Shown: positions 1-10,299 of the stretch, piece by piece
Position numbering within the stretch: the first letter of the stretch is position 1
Layout of the letters: every line of letters starts with the position of its first letter
Source of the DNA: Pseudomonas sp. PB101
GTDB taxonomy: Bacteria > Pseudomonadota > Gammaproteobacteria > Pseudomonadales > Pseudomonadaceae
Reading direction: 5' to 3'
DNA length: 52,850 bases
NCBI RefSeq assembly: GCF_009764265.1
Contig: NZ_RWIR01000025.1
Coordinates: 1-52,850, forward strand
Notes under the pieces: model-generated
The model's database searches: none
What the model saw: only the letters and a program-made list of their open reading frames with translations
Told to the model about the DNA's origin: nothing
Position numbers and translations under genes: made by a program

Positions 1-63
1 AAGCCCGCTCCCACAGTGGATCGGTGTACACCGTACCCTGTGGGAGCGGGCTTGCCCGCGATG
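1..63. repeat. REP pair (GCCCGC-type arms), cut by window edge
   Basis: Two inverted copies of a REP palindrome of the type CTGTGGGAGCGGGCTTG face each other across a spacer of about 20 bases, which contains a small GGTGTACACC palindrome. It lies downstream of dauR on the minus strand. The left arm starts at base 1, so the element may continue outside the window. Such REP doublets are non-autonomous repeats typical of Pseudomonas intergenic DNA. Confidence 0.8.
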
Positions 64-88
64 AGGCCGGAACAATCCCTGCAAATCT

Positions 89-730
89 TCAGCCCTTCAA
101 TTCCTTCAAATGCTTGTACACCGTCGCCCGGCCCATGTTCAGCACATTGGCCACGTAGTTCGAGGCGCTTTTGCCCTTGAACGCGCCTTCGGCGTGCAAC
201 GCCAGCACCAGTTCCCGCTTGTGGTCGCGAGTCAGCAGATTCAGGCTCAACTGGCGTTCGCGCAGCCAGGCGTGGAGGAAGGTGTTGATCCGCTCCTGCC
301 AGTCATCGCGAAACAGTGCATCCGGTTGCGGGATCAGTTTGGTCGGCGACAGGAAAAGGTCCAGGGCGGCCTTGGCATTCTCGAACAACGAAATATTCAG
401 GTTGATGCACAGCACCGCCAGCGGATGCCCCTCGCTGTCGCGCAAAACGGTGCTGAGGCTGCGAATTTTCTGACCATCCCAATTGAGCTTTTCGTACGGC
501 CCGATGTTTCGTTCGCTGGCATCCTCGCTGAGCATGTCTTCCAGCGCCGAGTCGTCGCCGATTACCCGCTTGGACAGGTTGTTGGCGATGTAGTCGACCT
601 TTTGCGTGCGCAGGTCATGCAGCACCACTTCGGCGTGGGGAAAGAACAACGTGGCGATGGCGTCGGCGATCGCGTGGAAGTTATTCAGGGACGTGTCGTC
701 CAGGGCCGGGTCTTTTTCGGGGGCGTTCAT
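89..730 (-). CDS. dauR: DauR-like transcriptional regulator (YheO-type PAS + HTH)
   Basis: Predicted DNA-binding regulator of D-arginine catabolism, 213 aa. Residues about 15-125 look like the YheO-type PAS ligand domain and the last 60 residues like the HTH_22 helix-turn-helix, ending in the typical ATVYKHLKELKG. The length matches the family. It is the last gene of a minus-strand run dauB-dauA-dauR, the same order as the dauBAR operon of P. aeruginosa, where DauR represses the operon and D-arginine induces it. A TGGAG ribosome site lies about nine bases before the ATG. The context makes DauR much more likely than another YheO-family regulator; the ligand is inferred from the neighbours. Confidence 0.85.
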   Translation of the reverse strand: MNAPEKDPALDDTSLNNFHAIADAIATLFFPHAEVVLHDLRTQKVDYIANNLSKRVIGDDSALEDMLSEDASERNIGPYEKLNWDGQKIRSLSTVLRDSEGHPLAVLCINLNISLFENAKAALDLFLSPTKLIPQPDALFRDDWQERINTFLHAWLRERQLSLNLLTRDHKRELVLALHAEGAFKGKSASNYVANVLNMGRATVYKHLKELKG

Positions 731-820
731 ACGGTGGAACTCCAGGCAGCGTCAGCGCCCCATCAAAGGGGCACTGAAAGTGTGCCGTAATCGGATGGGC
801 ACGTCACCTGAGGATCAGGA

Positions 821-1960
<1,140 letters not shown>

Positions 1961-1973
1961 TTATTGGTTTTTC

Positions 1974-2062
1974 CTGTAGGAGCCGGCTTGCCGGCGATGG
2001 CATCGCTGCGGTTTATCTGATGGACCGCGGCGTCTGCATCGCTGGCAAGCCAGCTCCTACAG
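1974..2062. repeat. REP doublet between dauB and dauA, unlike arms
   Basis: Inverted REP pair. The left arm has the stem GCCGGC TTGC-type core, while the right arm read on the other strand has GCTGGCTTGCCAGC. Each arm keeps its own internal stem, so the two arms are different subtypes rather than one decayed copy. It sits inside the presumed dauBAR transcript. Confidence 0.8.
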
Positions 2063-2073
2063 AGGTTGTGGTG

Positions 2074-3018
2074 TTAGTGAGACAGGCGATAGATCGCATT
2101 GGCCAGCGCAATGTCTTCCAGGCCCAGGCCGATCGATCGGAAGAACACGTGTCGGTCATAGTCCGGGCGCTGTACTTTTCCACTGATCAGGTCCGGCAGG
2201 TCGCCGACAATCGCGCCCTTGTCCCAGCCATGCTGTTCGCCGGCGATCAGCATTTCGCCGGCCGAGCCCGGCGTGGTCAGGCGATAGTCGCAGAACACGT
2301 GCATGTCGTTGAGGCTTTGCGGCGGCACCTCGTGGGCACGCGGGGCGTTGGTGCTGATGGAGGTGATCAGCGCCGGTTTGTGTAAGTGAGACGGGTCGAT
2401 CACCGGGCCGGGGGAGGAGGTGCAAAGCATGATCACGTCGGCGTCCGCAACGGCAGCTTCGCGACTGTCGAGGATGTTCAGGCGTGGCTCGATGTTTTTC
2501 AGCAGGCTCGCGGTCTCGGCATCATCGCTCAGGTTCGGCGCGTACAGACTGATGCTCTGCCAGTCGCGCAGGCCTTTCACGTAATGCAGGTGCGCCTGGG
2601 CCACTTTGCCGCTGCCGATGATGGCAAGCCGATTGGCGGTGGGTGGCGCGAGGGCATCGACCGCTACTGCGGTGGTCGCGGCGGTGCGTGCGGTAGTCAG
2701 TTCACCGGCGTCGCACAGCAACAGCGGCTGGCCGGTCTGCGTCGACATCAGCAGCGTCCACGCGGTCACCAATGGCCCCTGTTCACGGACGATGTAGGGC
2801 GAAGTCTTGATCCCGTACACGCCGTCTTCGGCCAACACACCCAGGTAGTTGATGAAGTCGCCGGCACCCTGTGGGAACTCCACCAGTTGCTGCGACGGTT
2901 GCACTGCCTGCCCGCACGCCAGGTCACGGAACATGTTGCGCAGGATCTGCGGTACGTCGACTTGCGCCAGCAACTCGCGAGCCTGGTTCTGGGTGATCAC
3001 TTGGGGCGTGCTGGACAT
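2074..3018 (-). CDS. dauB: DauB, NAD(P)H-dependent L-arginine dehydrogenase (ornithine cyclodeaminase family)
   Basis: A 314-aa member of the ornithine cyclodeaminase/mu-crystallin family. In the dau system this protein reduces 2-ketoarginine with NAD(P)H and ammonia to L-arginine, the second half of D-to-L-arginine conversion. The Rossmann motif IIGSGKVAQAHL is visible near residue 133, preceded by the family sequence DAGELTTARTAATTAVAVDA. It is the first gene of the minus-strand dauBAR run, with a CGGAG ribosome site seven bases before the ATG. A promoter-like sequence and an imperfect inverted repeat lie directly upstream. Function is assigned from the operon context; the family alone would not separate it from ornithine cyclodeaminase or ketimine reductases. 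Confidence 0.83.
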   Translation of the reverse strand: MSSTPQVITQNQARELLAQVDVPQILRNMFRDLACGQAVQPSQQLVEFPQGAGDFINYLGVLAEDGVYGIKTSPYIVREQGPLVTAWTLLMSTQTGQPLLLCDAGELTTARTAATTAVAVDALAPPTANRLAIIGSGKVAQAHLHYVKGLRDWQSISLYAPNLSDDAETASLLKNIEPRLNILDSREAAVADADVIMLCTSSPGPVIDPSHLHKPALITSISTNAPRAHEVPPQSLNDMHVFCDYRLTTPGSAGEMLIAGEQHGWDKGAIVGDLPDLISGKVQRPDYDRHVFFRSIGLGLEDIALANAIYRLSH

Positions 3019-3041
3019 GGTCGGCTCCGGGATTGAAAGTA

Positions 3042-3082
3042 AACTAATTTGTCTATTATGGACTTTTAGTTGTGTCAGACAA
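3042..3082 (-). promoter_or_regulatory. dauBAR promoter with overlapping inverted repeat
   Basis: On the minus strand TTGTCT and CATAAT are spaced by 16 bases (positions 3082-3055), a plausible sigma-70 promoter for dauB. An imperfect inverted repeat, AACTAAnnnGTC facing GACnnTTAGTT at 3042-3071, covers the -10 element. Its position would suit a repressor such as DauR, but the DauR site is not known to me, so the operator role is inference. Confidence 0.4.
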
Positions 3083-3092
3083 TATCCAGGCG

Positions 3093-3125
3093 AAAAAAAA
3101 GCGCAGTCCGTTTCCGGCTGCGCTT
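3093..3125 (-). terminator. rhlB terminator
   Basis: Read on the minus strand, the stem AAGCGCAG...CTGCGCTT with an inner CCG/CGG extension is followed by a run of eight T. It lies 17 bases beyond the rhlB stop codon and upstream of the dauB promoter, so it isolates dauBAR from rhlB. Confidence 0.85.
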
Positions 3126-3141
3126 GTCTTTTCAGCGTCGT

Positions 3142-4632
3142 TTAATGAGGACGCTTGCGCTCAACCGCCCGCAACAGATGCGTCGGTGGCGTTTCACAGC
3201 TGATCTTGCGCCCCAGCTTTTCCTCGATGGACGGTAACTGGTAGGAGTCGTCTTCACCGGCAAAACTGATGGACACGCCATCGGCACCAGCGCGACCGGT
3301 ACGCCCGATGCGGTGCACGTAGTCGTCCGGCACTTCCGGCAGGGTGAAGTTGATCACGTGACTGATGCCGTCGATGTGGATGCCGCGACCGGCCACGTCG
3401 GTGGCGACCAGCACGCGGATCTTGCCTTCGCGGAAGCCTTCCAGGGTCTTGATGCGCTTGTGCTGCGGCACGTCGCCGGACAGTTGCGCGGCGTTGATGC
3501 CGTCACGTACCAGGCGCTCTTCGATGCGTCGCACTTCATCCTTGCGGTTGGCGAAGACGATGACCCGCTCCCAACCGTTGTCGTTGACCAGGTTGAAGAG
3601 CAGTTTGTACTTGTCGGCACCGGCCACCGCGTAGATGTGCTGTTCGACGTTTTCGTTGGCCACGTTCTGCGACTCGATCTCGACGATCGACGGGTCGGTG
3701 GTCCATTGCTTGGCCAGGTTCATCACGTCTTCGGTGAAGGTCGCGGAGAACAGCAGCGTCTGGCGCTCGGATTTCGGCGGCGTCTGGCGAATGATCTGGC
3801 GCACTTGCGGGATGAAGCCCATGTCGAGCATGCGGTCGGCTTCGTCCAGCACCATCACTTCGACCATGTCCAGGTGCACGTCGCCGCGCTGGTTGAAGTC
3901 CAGCAGGCGGCCCGGCGTGGCCACGAGGATGTCGCAGTGACGGGCTTCGAGATGCTTGAGCTGCTTGTCGAAGTCCATGCCGCCGACGAACGTCATGACG
4001 TTGAGGCCGGTGTACTTGGTCAGGTCGGCGGCGTCCTTGGCGATCTGCACCACCAGTTCGCGGGTTGGCGCGATGATCAGCGCCCGCGGCTCACCCATGT
4101 AGCGCTCTTTCGGCGGCGGGGTTTGCAGCAACTGGGTGATGATCGAGACCAGGAACGCAGCGGTTTTGCCGGTACCGGTCTGGGCGCGGCCGATGGCGTC
4201 TTTGCCCGCGAGGGTAAAACCCAGCACTTGGGCCTGGATCGGCGTGCAATACGGGAAGCCCAGGTCCTGGATGGCGTGCATCAGTTCGGGGGCAAGCTTG
4301 AAATCGTGGAAGCGGGTTTTGCCTTCCTGAGGCTCGACGACGAAGTCTTCGAGTTTCCATGGGATGACCGGCGCCTTGGGCTTGGGTTCGCGGCGCGGTT
4401 TGGCGGGTTTCGGCGATTCGCTGAGCGGCTGTTCTGGGGCTGTCACTGCCGCAGGCTGGACAGCGTTTGCGGTCTTCGGCTCATGCCTGGGTGCCGTCGT
4501 GGTCGTGGCCCGTTCGGACGGATTGCCGTCGGTGCGGTGGCCGGGAGCGTGAGACGCAGCGCTGGGAACTGGCGCGAGTTGCTCAGTCTCGCTTTTACCG
4601 AACATTTTCTTGAGTGCTTTGAGCACGGTCAT
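3142..4632 (-). CDS. rhlB: ATP-dependent DEAD-box RNA helicase RhlB
   Basis: DEAD-box RNA helicase, 496 aa, cytoplasmic; RhlB unwinds structured RNA and in enterobacteria works with RNase E in the degradosome. The helicase core starts near residue 105 with the Q motif, followed by AQTGTGKT (motif I), [10 protein letters not shown] (Ia), [13 protein letters not shown] (II), LFSATF (III), [11 protein letters not shown] (V) and [10 protein letters not shown] (VI). The first 95 residues are a low-complexity, Ala/Pro/Lys/Glu-rich extension absent from E. coli RhlB but usual in pseudomonads. The gene is monocistronic in appearance, with its own terminator and 98 bases to estB. The choice between RhlB and RhlE paralogues rests on the core sequence and the position next to dauBAR. 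Confidence 0.85.
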   Translation of the reverse strand: MTVLKALKKMFGKSETEQLAPVPSAASHAPGHRTDGNPSERATTTTAPRHEPKTANAVQPAAVTAPEQPLSESPKPAKPRREPKPKAPVIPWKLEDFVVEPQEGKTRFHDFKLAPELMHAIQDLGFPYCTPIQAQVLGFTLAGKDAIGRAQTGTGKTAAFLVSIITQLLQTPPPKERYMGEPRALIIAPTRELVVQIAKDAADLTKYTGLNVMTFVGGMDFDKQLKHLEARHCDILVATPGRLLDFNQRGDVHLDMVEVMVLDEADRMLDMGFIPQVRQIIRQTPPKSERQTLLFSATFTEDVMNLAKQWTTDPSIVEIESQNVANENVEQHIYAVAGADKYKLLFNLVNDNGWERVIVFANRKDEVRRIEERLVRDGINAAQLSGDVPQHKRIKTLEGFREGKIRVLVATDVAGRGIHIDGISHVINFTLPEVPDDYVHRIGRTGRAGADGVSISFAGEDDSYQLPSIEEKLGRKISCETPPTHLLRAVERKRPH

Positions 4633-4730
4633 CTCATCAATTGGTTAAGGAATGTACGCCGGCCAGTGTAATGCAAGAATCGGGCGCGGCGTAGGGGGAT
4701 GGATCAAAGGGTGTTTTTAAACATCAGTGT

Positions 4731-5414
<684 letters not shown>

Positions 5415-5503
5415 TCATTGAGTGCGAGGGCTGTGTGCGTGTCTGGTTGATCAGTTACGAAGATGTCGCAAGGTTACAAGTTTTGCTATTGACCTGCAGC
5501 TGA

Positions 5504-5538
5504 ACCGCTTCGGAGAGCGGTGTGGTACGGGCTTTGCT
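5504..5538 (+). promoter_or_regulatory. Sigma-54 (-24/-12) promoter of aapJQMP with adjacent inverted repeat
   Basis: TGGTACGGGCTTTGCT at 5523-5538 fits the sigma-54 consensus with GG and GC exactly 10 bases apart. Directly upstream is a perfect inverted repeat ACCGCT-N6-AGCGGT (5504-5521). The start of transcription would lie near 5550, about 305 bases before aapJ. Sigma-54 control of acidic or general amino-acid uptake is common in Pseudomonas. The activator cannot be named from the sequence. Confidence 0.7.
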
Positions 5539-5550
5539 ATGGCGAAGTCT

Positions 5551-5855
5551 GTATGAAAAATCCCACGTCTGTCGGTAACACTATCAGGCCAAGGTTATTA
5601 GTGGGATTGAAAAAAATCCGGTGATGGATGTTCGCCAAGGGCCGCTACGGGGCTTCGCGAACGTGAAAGGGCTACAGCCCGTTCGGCCGACTGGTGAGAG
5701 TGAGTTTTCCATGATGTGGATTTTCTCCTACTAGACTCATAGCTAACGTCTTACGTCGGTTGACCCCAAAACAAGCCAACTCGGGTCGACTACGCCTCAT
5801 AAGGGTGCGACAGGACTCACGCTCCGACACAACAAGAGCAAAACTGGAGGTTTGA
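5551..5855 (+). promoter_or_regulatory. Long aapJ leader with stem-loop and possible Hfq/Crc site
   Basis: This gene-free leader holds an imperfect hairpin at about 5629-5662 (outer stem GTTCGC/GCGAAC, inner AAG/CTT and CC/GG) and a short GGGCTACAGCCC hairpin just after it. Near the ribosome site, ACAACAAGAGCAAAAC (5829-5844) resembles the A-rich catabolite-activity motif bound by Hfq/Crc in pseudomonads, as in the amiE leader. The rest of the 468-base gap between estB and aapJ shows nothing else I can name. Confidence 0.4.
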
Positions 5856-6887
5856 ATGAAGATGTTGAAATCCACCCTGGCTATCGTGACTGCAGCCGCA
5901 GTACTCGGTGTCAGCGGGTTTGCCCAGGCGGGTGCAACCCTGGATGCAGTGATGAAGAAAGGTTTCGTGCAGTGTGGCGTCAGCGATGGTCTGCCAGGCT
6001 TCTCGGTTCCGGATTCCACCGGCAAGATCGTCGGTATCGATGCTGACTACTGCCGTGCAGTAGCGGCCGCTGTCTTCGGCGACGCGACCAAGGTCAAGTT
6101 CAGCCAGTTGAACGCCAAGGAGCGCTTCACCGCGCTGCAGTCCGGCGAAATCGACATCCTGTCGCGCAACACCACCATGACCAGCTCCCGTGACGCTGGC
6201 ATGGGTCTGAAATTCCCTGGCTTCATCACTTACTACGACGGCATCGGCTTCCTGGTAAACAACAAGCTGGGCGTGAAGAGCGCCAAGGAACTGGACGGTG
6301 CAACCATCTGCATCCAGGCCGGTACCACCACCGAGCTGAACGTTTCCGACTACTTCCGCGGCAACGGCCTGAAGTACACCCCGATCACTTTCGACACCTC
6401 CGATGAAAGCGCCAAGTCGCTGGAATCCGGTCGTTGCGACGTACTGACCTCCGACAAGTCCCAGCTGTTCGCCCAGCGCAGCAAGCTGGCTTCGCCGAAG
6501 GATTACGTGGTTCTGCCGGAAACCATTTCCAAGGAACCTCTGGGCCCGGTCGTGCGTAATGGCGACGACGAGTGGCTGGCCATCGTGCGCTGGACTGGCT
6601 ACGCCATGCTCAACGCTGAAGAAGCCGGCATCACTTCGAAGAACGTCGAAGCCGAAGCCAAGGGCACCAAGAACCCTGACGTTGCCCGTCTGCTGGGTAC
6701 CGACGGTGAATACGGCAAAGACCTGAAAGTGAAGAAAGACTGGGTCGTGCAGATCATCAAGCAAGTAGGCAACTACGGCGAAGTGTTCGAGAAAAACCTC
6801 GGCAAGGACACCCCGCTGGAAATCGACCGCGGGCTGAACGCTCTGTGGAACGCTGGCGGCATTCAATACGCACCACCAGTGCGCTGA
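5856..6887 (+). CDS. aapJ: Amino-acid ABC transporter, periplasmic binding protein AapJ
   Basis: Periplasmic substrate-binding component of a general L-amino-acid importer, 343 aa. It begins with a clear signal peptide (MKMLKSTLAIVTAAAVLG..., cleavage likely after FAQA at residue 25). The mature part has the family 3 solute-binding pattern, with KGFVQCGVSDGLPGFS at the start, IVGIDADYCRAVAAAVFG, and LSRNTTMTSSRDAGMG, as in AapJ/BztA proteins. A GGAGG ribosome site precedes the ATG. It is the first gene of aapJQMP and is followed by a strong hairpin that could raise the level of binding protein relative to the permeases. Substrate breadth is inferred from the family. Confidence 0.88.
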   Translation: MKMLKSTLAIVTAAAVLGVSGFAQAGATLDAVMKKGFVQCGVSDGLPGFSVPDSTGKIVGIDADYCRAVAAAVFGDATKVKFSQLNAKERFTALQSGEIDILSRNTTMTSSRDAGMGLKFPGFITYYDGIGFLVNNKLGVKSAKELDGATICIQAGTTTELNVSDYFRGNGLKYTPITFDTSDESAKSLESGRCDVLTSDKSQLFAQRSKLASPKDYVVLPETISKEPLGPVVRNGDDEWLAIVRWTGYAMLNAEEAGITSKNVEAEAKGTKNPDVARLLGTDGEYGKDLKVKKDWVVQIIKQVGNYGEVFEKNLGKDTPLEIDRGLNALWNAGGIQYAPPVR

Positions 6888-6895
6888 TGGTTCTG

Positions 6896-6922
6896 TCACC
6901 CGGTGGGCCAACCACCGGGTGA
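6896..6922 (+). other. Intercistronic hairpin between aapJ and aapQ
   Basis: A perfect 11-bp stem (TCACCCGGTGG facing its complement) with a five-base loop follows the aapJ stop by eight bases. There is no T-tract, so it is more likely an mRNA-stabilising or 3'-exonuclease-blocking element than a terminator. Such elements commonly give excess binding protein over membrane subunits in ABC operons. Confidence 0.75.
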
Positions 6923-6952
6923 TGTTCTGTTCCATTATTTCCGGGGCACTTC

Positions 6953-8134
6953 ATGCAAAATTCAATCGGCGCACCAAAGCAGAGGCTCAGCCTCAGCGAT
7001 CCGAAAGTGCGTGCGTGGCTATTCCAGATCATCACCATTGTCGCGGTGGTCTCGATGGGCTGGTATCTGTTCGATAACACCCAGACCAACCTGCAACACC
7101 GGGGCATTACCTCCGGTTTCGACTTTCTGGAGCGCAGTGCCGGTTTCGGCATCGCTCAACACCTGATCGACTACACCGAAGCGGACACTTACGCCCGGGT
7201 GTTTGTCATCGGTCTGCTCAATACCTTGCTGGTGACTTTCATCGGCGTGATCCTGGCGACGATCCTCGGTTTCATCGTCGGTGTGGCGCGGCTGTCGAAG
7301 AACTGGATCATCGCCAAGCTGGCGACGGTGTACGTGGAAGTCTTCCGCAACATTCCGCCGCTGCTGCAGATCCTGTTCTGGTACTTCGCGGTATTCCTGA
7401 CCATGCCGGGGCCGCGCAACAGCCATAACTTCGGCGACACCTTCTTTGTCAGCAGCCGTGGCCTGAACATGCCGGCGGCGTTGATGGCGGACGGTTTCTG
7501 GCCATTTGTGATCAGCATCGTGGTGGCCATCGTCGCCATCGTGCTGATGAATCGCTGGGCGACCAAACGCTTCGAAGCGACCGGTGTGCCGTTCCACAAG
7601 TTCTGGGTCGGCCTGGCGCTGTTCCTGGTGATCCCGGCACTGTGCGCATTGGTCTTCGGCGCACCGGTTCATTGGGAAATGCCGAAGCTGCAAGGCTTCA
7701 ACTTCGTCGGTGGCTGGGTGCTGATCCCGGAACTGCTGGCGTTGACCCTGGCCCTCACGGTGTACACCGCGGCGTTCATCGCCGAGATCGTCCGTTCGGG
7801 CATCAAGTCGGTCAGCCACGGCCAGACCGAGGCGGCGCATTCCCTCGGCCTGCGCAACGGCCCGACCTTGCGCAAGGTGATCATCCCGCAAGCCCTGCGC
7901 GTGATCATCCCGCCGCTGACCAGCCAATACCTGAACCTGGCGAAGAACTCCTCGCTGGCGGCCGGTATCGGTTATCCGGAAATGGTCTCGCTGTTCGCCG
8001 GGACCGTGCTCAACCAGACCGGCCAGGCGATCGAGGTGATTGCGATCACCATGAGCGTGTATCTGGCGATCAGTATCAGCATTTCCCTGCTGATGAACTG
8101 GTACAACAAGCGCATTGCGCTGATCGAGCGGTAA
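6953..8134 (+). CDS. aapQ: Amino-acid ABC transporter permease AapQ
   Basis: Inner-membrane permease, 393 aa, of the HisMQ type. It has a long N-terminal part with a first membrane segment near residue 25 and a large insertion, then the conserved domain beginning NTLLVTFIGVILATILGF and the EAA-type coupling loop near residue 290 (HGQTEAAHSLGLRNGPTLRK), which contacts the ATPase. The extra length over ordinary HisQ-type permeases (about 230 aa) is normal for AapQ/BztB. It is 65 bases after aapJ and 10 bases before aapM, and pairs with AapM to form the channel. Confidence 0.87.
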   Translation: MQNSIGAPKQRLSLSDPKVRAWLFQIITIVAVVSMGWYLFDNTQTNLQHRGITSGFDFLERSAGFGIAQHLIDYTEADTYARVFVIGLLNTLLVTFIGVILATILGFIVGVARLSKNWIIAKLATVYVEVFRNIPPLLQILFWYFAVFLTMPGPRNSHNFGDTFFVSSRGLNMPAALMADGFWPFVISIVVAIVAIVLMNRWATKRFEATGVPFHKFWVGLALFLVIPALCALVFGAPVHWEMPKLQGFNFVGGWVLIPELLALTLALTVYTAAFIAEIVRSGIKSVSHGQTEAAHSLGLRNGPTLRKVIIPQALRVIIPPLTSQYLNLAKNSSLAAGIGYPEMVSLFAGTVLNQTGQAIEVIAITMSVYLAISISISLLMNWYNKRIALIER

Positions 8135-8144
8135 GGAAAAGCGC

Positions 8145-9242
8145 ATGAGCACTCATACTTTCAAACCTGACATGCCTCCACCGAGCAGCAGCATCGGTGT
8201 GGTGGCGTGGATGCGCGCGAACATGTTCTCCAGCTGGCTGAACAGCCTGCTGACCCTGTTTGCGTTCTACCTCATCTACCTGGTGGTGCCGCCGATCCTG
8301 CAGTGGGCCATCCTCGACGCCAACTGGGTCGGCACGACCCGCGCCGACTGCACCAAGGAAGGCGCCTGCTGGGTGTTCATCCAGCAGCGGTTCGGCCAGT
8401 TCATGTACGGCTACTACCCGCCGGTATTGCGCTGGCGCGTGGACCTGACGGTGTGGCTGGCGATTGTCGGCGTGGCGCCGTTGTTCATCTCGCGCTTTCA
8501 TCACAAGGCGGTGTACGGGCTGAGCTTCCTGGTGCTGTACCCGATCATTGCCTGGTGTCTGCTGCATGGCGGCGTATTGGGTCTGGACGCCGTGGCGACC
8601 AGCCAGTGGGGCGGCCTGATGCTGACCCTGGTGATCGCCACCGTCGGCATCGCCGGTGCGCTGCCGCTGGGGATTGTCCTGGCGCTGGGCCGTCGGTCGA
8701 ACATGCCGGCGATTCGCGTGGTCTGCGTGACCTTCATCGAATTCTGGCGCGGCGTGCCGTTGATCACGGTGCTGTTCATGTCCTCGGTGATGCTGCCGCT
8801 GTTCCTGCCTGAAGGCATGAACTTCGACAAGCTGCTGCGGGCCCTGATCGGCGTGATCCTGTTCCAGTCGGCCTATGTGGCCGAGGTGGTGCGTGGTGGT
8901 CTGCAAGCGATTCCCAAAGGTCAGTACGAAGCGGCGGCGGCAATGGGCCTGGGCTACTGGCGCAGCATGGGCCTGGTGATTCTGCCGCAAGCCCTGAAGC
9001 TGGTGATCCCGGGCATCGTCAACACCTTCATTGCGCTGTTCAAGGACACGAGCCTGGTGATCATCATCGGCCTGTTCGACCTGCTCAACAGCGTCAAGCA
9101 AGCCGCCGCCGACCCGAAATGGCTGGGCATGGCCACCGAAGGCTATGTGTTCGCCGCCCTGGTGTTCTGGATTTTCTGTTTTGGTATGTCGCGCTATTCC
9201 ATGCATCTGGAACGCAAGCTCGACACAGGCCACAAGCGCTGA
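8145..9242 (+). CDS. aapM: Amino-acid ABC transporter permease AapM
   Basis: Second inner-membrane permease, 365 aa. Several hydrophobic segments precede the HisMQ-type domain, which carries ATVGIAGALPLGIVLALGRR and the EAA loop KGQYEAAAAMGLGYWRSM near residue 260. The sequence FRxxPL-like RGVPLITVLFMSSVMLPLF is typical of polar amino-acid permeases. A GGAA ribosome site overlaps the end of the short gap after aapQ, consistent with translational linkage. It ends 30 bases before the ATPase gene. The pairing with AapQ and the operon order are those of AapJQMP/BztABCD systems. Confidence 0.87.
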   Translation: MSTHTFKPDMPPPSSSIGVVAWMRANMFSSWLNSLLTLFAFYLIYLVVPPILQWAILDANWVGTTRADCTKEGACWVFIQQRFGQFMYGYYPPVLRWRVDLTVWLAIVGVAPLFISRFHHKAVYGLSFLVLYPIIAWCLLHGGVLGLDAVATSQWGGLMLTLVIATVGIAGALPLGIVLALGRRSNMPAIRVVCVTFIEFWRGVPLITVLFMSSVMLPLFLPEGMNFDKLLRALIGVILFQSAYVAEVVRGGLQAIPKGQYEAAAAMGLGYWRSMGLVILPQALKLVIPGIVNTFIALFKDTSLVIIIGLFDLLNSVKQAAADPKWLGMATEGYVFAALVFWIFCFGMSRYSMHLERKLDTGHKR

Positions 9243-9272
9243 AGCGCCGTACCTAATTTAGGAAGTTCTTTT

Positions 9273-10037
9273 ATGAGCGAAGCAAATAAAAAGCCTGTGA
9301 GCCCTGAAGGCATTATTCAGATGCAGGGCGTGAACAAGTGGTACGGCCAGTTCCACGTGTTGAAAGACATCAACCTCAACGTCAAGCAGGGCGAGCGTAT
9401 CGTCCTGTGTGGCCCATCGGGTTCGGGCAAGTCCACCACCATCCGCTGCCTCAACCGTCTGGAAGAGCACCAGCAGGGCCGCATCGTGGTCGATGGCGTG
9501 GAACTGACCAACGACCTCAAGCAGATCGAAGCGATCCGCCGTGAAGTCGGCATGGTGTTCCAGCACTTCAACCTGTTCCCGCACCTGACCATCCTGCAGA
9601 ACTGCACGCTGGCACCGATGTGGGTGCGCAAGATGCCCAAGCGCAAGGCCGAGGAAATCGCCATGCACTACCTGGAACGCGTACGCATTCCGGAGCAGGC
9701 GCACAAGTACCCGGGGCAACTGTCCGGCGGTCAGCAACAGCGTGTGGCGATCGCCCGCGCGCTGTGCATGAAACCGAAAATCATGTTGTTCGACGAACCG
9801 ACTTCGGCGCTCGACCCGGAGATGGTGAAGGAAGTGCTCGACACCATGATCGGCCTGGCCGAAGACGGCATGACCATGCTCTGCGTAACCCACGAAATGG
9901 GCTTCGCCCGCACCGTGGCCAACCGCGTCATCTTCATGGACAAGGGCGAAATCGTCGAACAGGCTGCGCCGAACGACTTCTTCGACAACCCGCAGAATGA
10001 GCGTACCAAGCTGTTCCTGAGCCAGATTCTGCATTGA
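9273..10037 (+). CDS. aapP: Amino-acid ABC transporter ATPase AapP
   Basis: ATP-binding subunit, 254 aa, energising the AapQ/AapM channel at the inner face of the membrane. Walker [10 protein letters not shown] is at about residues 48-56, the Q-loop follows at [14 protein letters not shown], the signature LSGGQQQR is near 150, Walker [15 protein letters not shown] follows, and the H-loop histidine is in CVTHEMGFA. All motifs are intact. It closes the operon and is followed by a strong terminator 17 bases downstream. The sequence is close to GlnQ-type ATPases, but the linked AapQ and AapM decide the name. Confidence 0.9.
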   Translation: MSEANKKPVSPEGIIQMQGVNKWYGQFHVLKDINLNVKQGERIVLCGPSGSGKSTTIRCLNRLEEHQQGRIVVDGVELTNDLKQIEAIRREVGMVFQHFNLFPHLTILQNCTLAPMWVRKMPKRKAEEIAMHYLERVRIPEQAHKYPGQLSGGQQQRVAIARALCMKPKIMLFDEPTSALDPEMVKEVLDTMIGLAEDGMTMLCVTHEMGFARTVANRVIFMDKGEIVEQAAPNDFFDNPQNERTKLFLSQILH

Positions 10038-10054
10038 TCGAACCCTGGCGCTGA

Positions 10055-10087
10055 AATAAACCCGGACCGAGTTCCGGGTTTATTTTT
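10055..10087 (+). terminator. aapJQMP terminator
   Basis: A 12-bp perfect stem AATAAACCCGGA/TCCGGGTTTATT with a six-base loop is followed by TTT, closing the operon on the plus strand. Confidence 0.88.
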
Positions 10088-10131
10088 GCCTGCGATTCCT
10101 GCCCATGGAACGGATACACCACCTACCGCCC

Positions 10132-10222
10132 CTGTAGGAGCTGGCTTGCCAGCGATGGCGATTTCCCATTCGGCATCTCCAGTGAATGATCCACCGCTTT
10201 CGCTGGCAAGCCAGCTCCTACA
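10132..10222. repeat. REP doublet (GCTGGC/GCCAGC arms)
   Basis: Inverted pair of TGTAGGAGCTGGCTTGCCAG-type REP sequences between the aap terminator and the GntR gene. Both arms belong to the same subtype. Confidence 0.85.
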
Positions 10223-10266
10223 CGGGGGTTGTGTGGTGGCCGTTAGCTGACTAACATGTCAGAAAA

Positions 10267-10287
10267 TTCATCCTATGATTGGATGAA
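10267..10287 (+). promoter_or_regulatory. Inverted repeat before the GntR gene, likely autoregulatory operator
   Basis: TTCATCC-N7-GGATGAA is a perfect 7-bp inverted repeat ending 12 bases before the preferred ATG at 10300. Its position over the ribosome site suggests negative autoregulation by the GntR protein. No promoter hexamers are convincing. Confidence 0.5.
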
Positions 10288-10299
10288 AGGGCGAACTCC

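Noticed and set aside
5504..5521. AauR-type operator upstream of aapJ
   Set aside because: The inverted repeat ACCGCT-N6-AGCGGT does not match the TTCGG-N4-CCGAA pattern I recall for AauR.
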